A DNA stretch of 49,226 nucleotides, from assembly GCF_000732615.1 (NCBI RefSeq), contig NZ_JPGL01000075.1, forward strand, positions 1 to 49,226, read 5' to 3'. The notes beneath the pieces are model-generated. The model ran no database searches, was not told the DNA's origin, and saw only the letters and a list, made by a program, of their open reading frames with translations. Shown in pieces: positions 45,937 through 49,226 of the stretch. Origin of the DNA: Burkholderia paludis. Its GTDB lineage: Bacteria; Pseudomonadota; Gammaproteobacteria; Burkholderiales; Burkholderiaceae. Position numbers and translations under genes: made by a program. The stretch's first letter is position 1. The number at the start of each line of letters is the position of its first letter.

Positions 45937-47738
45937 ACGCGAACAATCTCTTGCAGACGGCGCTCTTCATCGTCGTGCTGCTGGCGGCGGCCGTGCCGGT
46001 CGCGCGCTACCTGTCGGCGGTGATGGACGGCAGCTCGCGCGTCGTGCGCGTGTTCGGGCCGCTCGAGCGCGCGCTGTACCGCATCGCCGGCGTCGACGCC
46101 GGCAGCGAGATGAACTGGAAGCAGTATGCGATCGCGACGATCGCGTTCAATGCGCTTGGCGCGCTGTTCCTCTACGGCCTGCTGCGCCTGCAGGGCTTCC
46201 TGCCCGGCAATCCGCAGCAGTTCGGCGCGATGACGGTCGACGGTGCGTTCAACACCGCCGTGAGCTTCGTCACCAATACGAACTGGCAGGACTACACGCC
46301 GGAGCAGACCGTCAGCTACCTGACGCAGATGCTCGGCCTGACCGTGCAGAACTTCCTGTCGGCGGCAACCGGCATCGTCGTCGTGATCGCGCTGATCCGC
46401 GGTTTCGCGCGCCACACGGCAGCCACCATCGGCAACTTCTGGGTCGACCTCACGCGGGTGACGATGTACGTGCTCGTGCCGATGTCGGTGCTGATCGCCG
46501 GGCTGCTGATGAGCCAGGGCGTGATCCAGAACATGAAGGCCTACGAGGACGTGCCGGTGCTGCAGGCGAGCACGTACGCGGCGCCGAAGCTCGACGCGCA
46601 GGGCAACCCGGTGAAGGACGACAAGGGTAATCCGGTCACGGTGTCGACGCCGTTGACGAAGCAGACGCTCGCAATGGGCCCGGTCGCGTCGCAGGAAGCG
46701 ATCAAGATGCTCGGCACCAACGGCGGCGGCTTCTTCAATGCGAACTCCGCACACCCGTACGAGAACCCGACGCCGTTCGCGAACTTCATCCAGATCTTCG
46801 CGATCCTGATCATCCCGGCCGCGCTGTGCCTGGTGTTCGGCCGCGTGATCGGCGATCGCCGGCAGGGTATCGCGGTGCTGGCGGCGATGACGGTCGCGTT
46901 CGTGATCGCGATCGGCGTCGAGGTGAACGCCGAGCAGGGCGGCAACCCGACGCTCGCCGCGCTGCACGTCGACCAGTCGGCGAGCGCGCTGCAGCCGGGC
47001 GGCAACATGGAAGGCAAGGAAACGCGCTTCGGCATCGCGCAGACCGGCATCTTCACGGTCGCGACCACGGCCGCGTCGTGCGGGGCGGTCGACACGATGC
47101 ACGATTCGCTGACGCCGCTCGGCGGCCTCGTGCCGATGCTGCTGATGCAGCTGGGCGAGGTGATTTTCGGCGGGGTCGGTTCGGGCCTGTACGGGATGCT
47201 CGTGTTCGCGCTGCTCGCGGTGTTCGTCGCCGGCCTGATGATCGGGCGCACGCCGGAATACGTCGGCAAGAAGATCGAATCGTACGAGATGAAGATGGTG
47301 TCGATCGTCGTGCTGCTCACGCCGCTGCTCGTGCTGGTCGGTACGTCGATCGCCGTGCTCGCCGATGCGGGCAAGGCCGGCATCGCGAACCCGGGCCCGC
47401 ACGGCTTCTCGGAAATCCTGTACGCGTTCAGCTCGGCCGCCAACAACAACGGCAGCGCGTTCGCGGGCCTGACCGTCGGTACGCCGTTCTACAACTGGAT
47501 GACCGCGATCGCGATGTGGTTCGGCCGCTTCGGCACGATCGTGCCGGTGCTGGCGATCGCCGGCTCGCTGGCCGCGAAGAAGCGCATCGCGGTGACGAGC
47601 GGCACGCTGCCGACGCATGGCCCGCTGTTCGTCGTGCTGCTGCTCGGCACCGTGCTGCTGGTGGGCGCGCTGACCTACGTGCCGGCGCTTGCGCTCGGCC
47701 CGGGCGTCGAGCACCTGATGATGTGGCTGGGCGCGTGA
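45933..47738 (+). CDS. kdpA: Potassium-transporting ATPase subunit KdpA
   Basis: The 601-residue channel-like subunit of the high-affinity K+ pump (E. coli 557). It has about ten membrane helices and four selectivity-filter repeats, including NTAVSFVTNTNWQDY, LGTNGGGFFNANSAHPYENPTP, CGAVDTMHDSLTPLGGLVPM and SAANNNGSAFAGL. An extra segment, MKAYEDVPVLQASTYAAPKLDAQGNPVKDDKGNPVTV, sits in a periplasmic loop and accounts for some of the added length. It takes K+ from the outside and passes it to KdpB. The start at 45933 overlaps kdpF. Confidence 0.97.
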   Translation: MNANNLLQTALFIVVLLAAAVPVARYLSAVMDGSSRVVRVFGPLERALYRIAGVDAGSEMNWKQYAIATIAFNALGALFLYGLLRLQGFLPGNPQQFGAMTVDGAFNTAVSFVTNTNWQDYTPEQTVSYLTQMLGLTVQNFLSAATGIVVVIALIRGFARHTAATIGNFWVDLTRVTMYVLVPMSVLIAGLLMSQGVIQNMKAYEDVPVLQASTYAAPKLDAQGNPVKDDKGNPVTVSTPLTKQTLAMGPVASQEAIKMLGTNGGGFFNANSAHPYENPTPFANFIQIFAILIIPAALCLVFGRVIGDRRQGIAVLAAMTVAFVIAIGVEVNAEQGGNPTLAALHVDQSASALQPGGNMEGKETRFGIAQTGIFTVATTAASCGAVDTMHDSLTPLGGLVPMLLMQLGEVIFGGVGSGLYGMLVFALLAVFVAGLMIGRTPEYVGKKIESYEMKMVSIVVLLTPLLVLVGTSIAVLADAGKAGIANPGPHGFSEILYAFSSAANNNGSAFAGLTVGTPFYNWMTAIAMWFGRFGTIVPVLAIAGSLAAKKRIAVTSGTLPTHGPLFVVLLLGTVLLVGALTYVPALALGPGVEHLMMWLGA

Positions 47739-47761
47739 TGCGCGTCCGCACGGCGACACAT

Positions 47762-47788
47762 TGAAAAGACTGAAGAGATTGAAGAGAT
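47762..47788 (+). repeat. Three tandem 9-bp repeats before kdpB
   Basis: Three adjacent units, TGAAAAGAC, TGAAGAGAT and TGAAGAGAT, end four bases before the kdpB ATG. The GAAGAG cores are the only Shine-Dalgarno-like sequences there. They fill half of the 54-base gap between kdpA and kdpB, the one place in the operon without start/stop overlap. Confidence 0.8.
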
Positions 47789-47792
47789 CGCA

Positions 47793-49226
47793 ATGACTCA
47801 ACATTCCGCAACACGGTCCATGTTCGACCCGGCGCTGCTGCGCCCGGCGATCGTGGATTCGTTCAAGAAACTCACGCCGCGCACGCAGTTCCGCAACCCG
47901 GTGATGTTCTGCGTGTACGTCGGCAGCATCCTGACGACGATCCTGTGGATCGCGGCGCTTTCCGGCCAGGCCGAGGCGCCGTCGGGCTTCATCCTCGCGA
48001 TCGCGCTGTGGCTGTGGTTCACGGTGCTGTTCGCGAACTTCGCCGAAGCGCTCGCGGAAGGGCGCTCGAAGGCGCAGGCCGCATCGCTGCGCAGCGCGAA
48101 GAAGGACGTGACGGCGAAGAAGCTCAACGAGCCCCATCCGAAGTCGCCGATCCGCATCACGAACGCGACCGAGCTCCGCAAGGGCGACGTCGTGCTCGTC
48201 GAGGCCGGCGACGTGATCCCGGCCGACGGCGAGGTGGTCGACGGCGTCGCGTCCGTCGACGAGTCGGCGATCACCGGCGAATCCGCGCCGGTGATCCGCG
48301 AATCGGGCGGCGATTTCTCGTCGGTGACGGGCGGCACGCGCGTGCTGTCCGACTGGATCGTCGTCAAGGTCACCGCGAACCCCGGCGAGGCGTTCCTCGA
48401 CCGGATGATCGCGATGGTCGAAGGCGCGAAGCGCAAGAAGACCCCGAACGAGATCGCGCTGACGATCCTGCTGGTGGCGCTGACGATCGTGATGCTGCTC
48501 GCGACCGCGACGCTGCTGCCGTTCTCGATGTTCTCGGTCGAAGCGATGAAGGCCGGCCACGTGGTGACGATCACCGCACTGGTCGCGCTGCTCGTGTGCC
48601 TGATCCCGACGACGATCGGCGGCCTGCTGTCCGCGATCGGCGTGGCCGGCATGAGCCGGATGATGCAGGCGAACGTGATCGCGACGTCGGGGCGCGCGGT
48701 GGAAGCGGCCGGCGACGTCGACGTGCTGCTGCTCGACAAGACCGGCACGATCACGCTCGGCAACCGCCAGGCATCGATGTTCGTGCCGGCGCCGGGCGTG
48801 GCCGAGGAAGCGCTGGCCGATGCTGCGCAGCTGTCGTCGCTCGCCGACGAAACGCCGGAAGGCCGCAGCATCGTCGTGCTCGCGAAGGAGCGCTTCAACA
48901 TTCGCCAGCGCGACATGGCGCAGCTGCATGCGACGTTCATCGGCTTTTCCGCGCAGACGCGGATGAGCGGCGTCGATCTGCCCGGCCGCGAGATCCGCAA
49001 GGGAGCGGCCGACGCGATCCGCGGCTACGTCGAGGCGCACGGCAGCCGTTTCCCCGAGGAAGTGCGCCGCGCGGTCGACGAGGTCGCGCGCCGCGGCAGC
49101 ACGCCGCTCGTCGTGGCCGACCTGCATGACGGCGCGGCGCGCGTGCTCGGCGTGATCGAGCTGAAGGACATCGTGAAGGGCGGCATCAAGGAGCGCTTCG
49201 CGGAACTGCGCAAGATGGGCATCAAG
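47793..49226 (+). CDS. kdpB: Potassium-transporting ATPase subunit KdpB (partial)
   Basis: The first 478 codons of the P-type ATPase subunit that hydrolyses ATP for K+ uptake; the window ends inside the gene. N-terminal helices are followed by the actuator domain with SAITGESAPV (TGES), then the membrane region LVCLIPTTIGGLLSAIGVAGMSRMMQANVIATSGRAVEAAGDVDVLLLDKTGTITLGN, in which the phosphorylated Asp is residue 315. The nucleotide domain runs to LGVIELKDIVKGGIKERFAELRKMGIK. E. coli KdpB is 682 residues, so about 30 % is missing. kdpC and the sensor/regulator genes kdpDE would be expected downstream. Confidence 0.97.
   Translation, partial: MTQHSATRSMFDPALLRPAIVDSFKKLTPRTQFRNPVMFCVYVGSILTTILWIAALSGQAEAPSGFILAIALWLWFTVLFANFAEALAEGRSKAQAASLRSAKKDVTAKKLNEPHPKSPIRITNATELRKGDVVLVEAGDVIPADGEVVDGVASVDESAITGESAPVIRESGGDFSSVTGGTRVLSDWIVVKVTANPGEAFLDRMIAMVEGAKRKKTPNEIALTILLVALTIVMLLATATLLPFSMFSVEAMKAGHVVTITALVALLVCLIPTTIGGLLSAIGVAGMSRMMQANVIATSGRAVEAAGDVDVLLLDKTGTITLGNRQASMFVPAPGVAEEALADAAQLSSLADETPEGRSIVVLAKERFNIRQRDMAQLHATFIGFSAQTRMSGVDLPGREIRKGAADAIRGYVEAHGSRFPEEVRRAVDEVARRGSTPLVVADLHDGAARVLGVIELKDIVKGGIKERFAELRKMGIK

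Noticed and set aside
45774..49127. A very long open frame (1117 codons) on the minus strand opposite kdpA/kdpB
   Set aside because: Product is Arg/His/Asp-rich low-complexity sequence, typical of the antisense frame of GC-rich genes; KdpA and KdpB on the plus strand have unmistakable motifs.
1..49226. tRNA or rRNA genes, CRISPR arrays, insertion sequences, integrases, phage genes
   Set aside because: Looked for cloverleaf ends, regular spaced repeats, transposase motifs and terminal inverted repeats while reading; none found, although a covariance search could still detect a small RNA.

Overview
The window is a GC-rich, densely packed chromosomal segment from a betaproteobacterium, most likely Burkholderia and probably the B. 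cepacia complex. This rests on the gene set and order: an intracellular PHB depolymerase, a very large FtsK, an RNase G-Maf-RlmH-RsfS-NadD-HemF-PurD-YebC housekeeping run, an LPS-core locus between dnaE and msbA, and kdpFABC. No rRNA, tRNA, CRISPR array, insertion sequence or integrase was recognised. Genus and family names come from reading the proteins, not from a database search.

Layout. 0-6.5 kb: a partial RsxB-like ferredoxin (-), a divergent TetR regulator (+), PHB depolymerase PhaZ (-) with a candidate repressor-controlled promoter, a GH15 trehalase/glucoamylase-like enzyme (-) and a divergent secreted beta-propeller lactonase (+). 6.6-14.1 kb: DNA translocase FtsK (-) with a linker of about 930 residues, a META-domain lipoprotein (-), then purT, a 61-aa lipoprotein and a periplasmic lysozyme-inhibitor-like protein (+). 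14.5-21.8 kb: RhlE helicase (+), GluQRS and TrhO (-, tRNA modification), then dnaE (+) behind a large inverted repeat.

21.8-30.1 kb is a surface-glycan (LPS core/O-antigen) locus: GT9 and GT2 transferases (+), GT17 and WaaE-like GT2 (-), a WaaL-type ligase plus an uncharacterised glycosyltransferase-like protein (+), and msbA (+). Hand-counted lines here are about 52-58 % GC against about 67 % in dnaE, consistent with a variable or acquired locus between two core genes.

30.1-34.1 kb: an RcnB-like periplasmic protein (+), then a minus-strand set of PRC-barrel lipoprotein, MFS transporter and FUSC-type membrane protein, and YggL (-). 34.2-42.0 kb: the minus-strand run rng, maf, rlmH, rsfS, nadD, hemF, purD, yebC, upp, covering ribosome maturation, NAD, heme and purine synthesis and uracil salvage. 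42.2-43.5 kb: a non-canonical SDR protein and methylglyoxal synthase (+). 43.7-44.1 kb: a solitary Rap1a/Tai-like protein (-) in a gene-poor patch. 44.6-49.2 kb: a quinone oxidoreductase and the potassium-pump operon: a 35-codon membrane peptide, kdpF, kdpA and a truncated kdpB, with a candidate KdpE box upstream.

Nothing here is clearly a new multi-gene defence or mobile system. The observations most worth following are the phaZ operator pair, the uncharacterised GPRE-type protein and GT17 enzyme in the LPS locus, the SDR protein lacking its catalytic Tyr/Lys, the KdpE-like direct repeats, the extra kdp micropeptide, the 9-bp tandem repeat before kdpB, and the inverted repeat plus possible leaderless start at dnaE.
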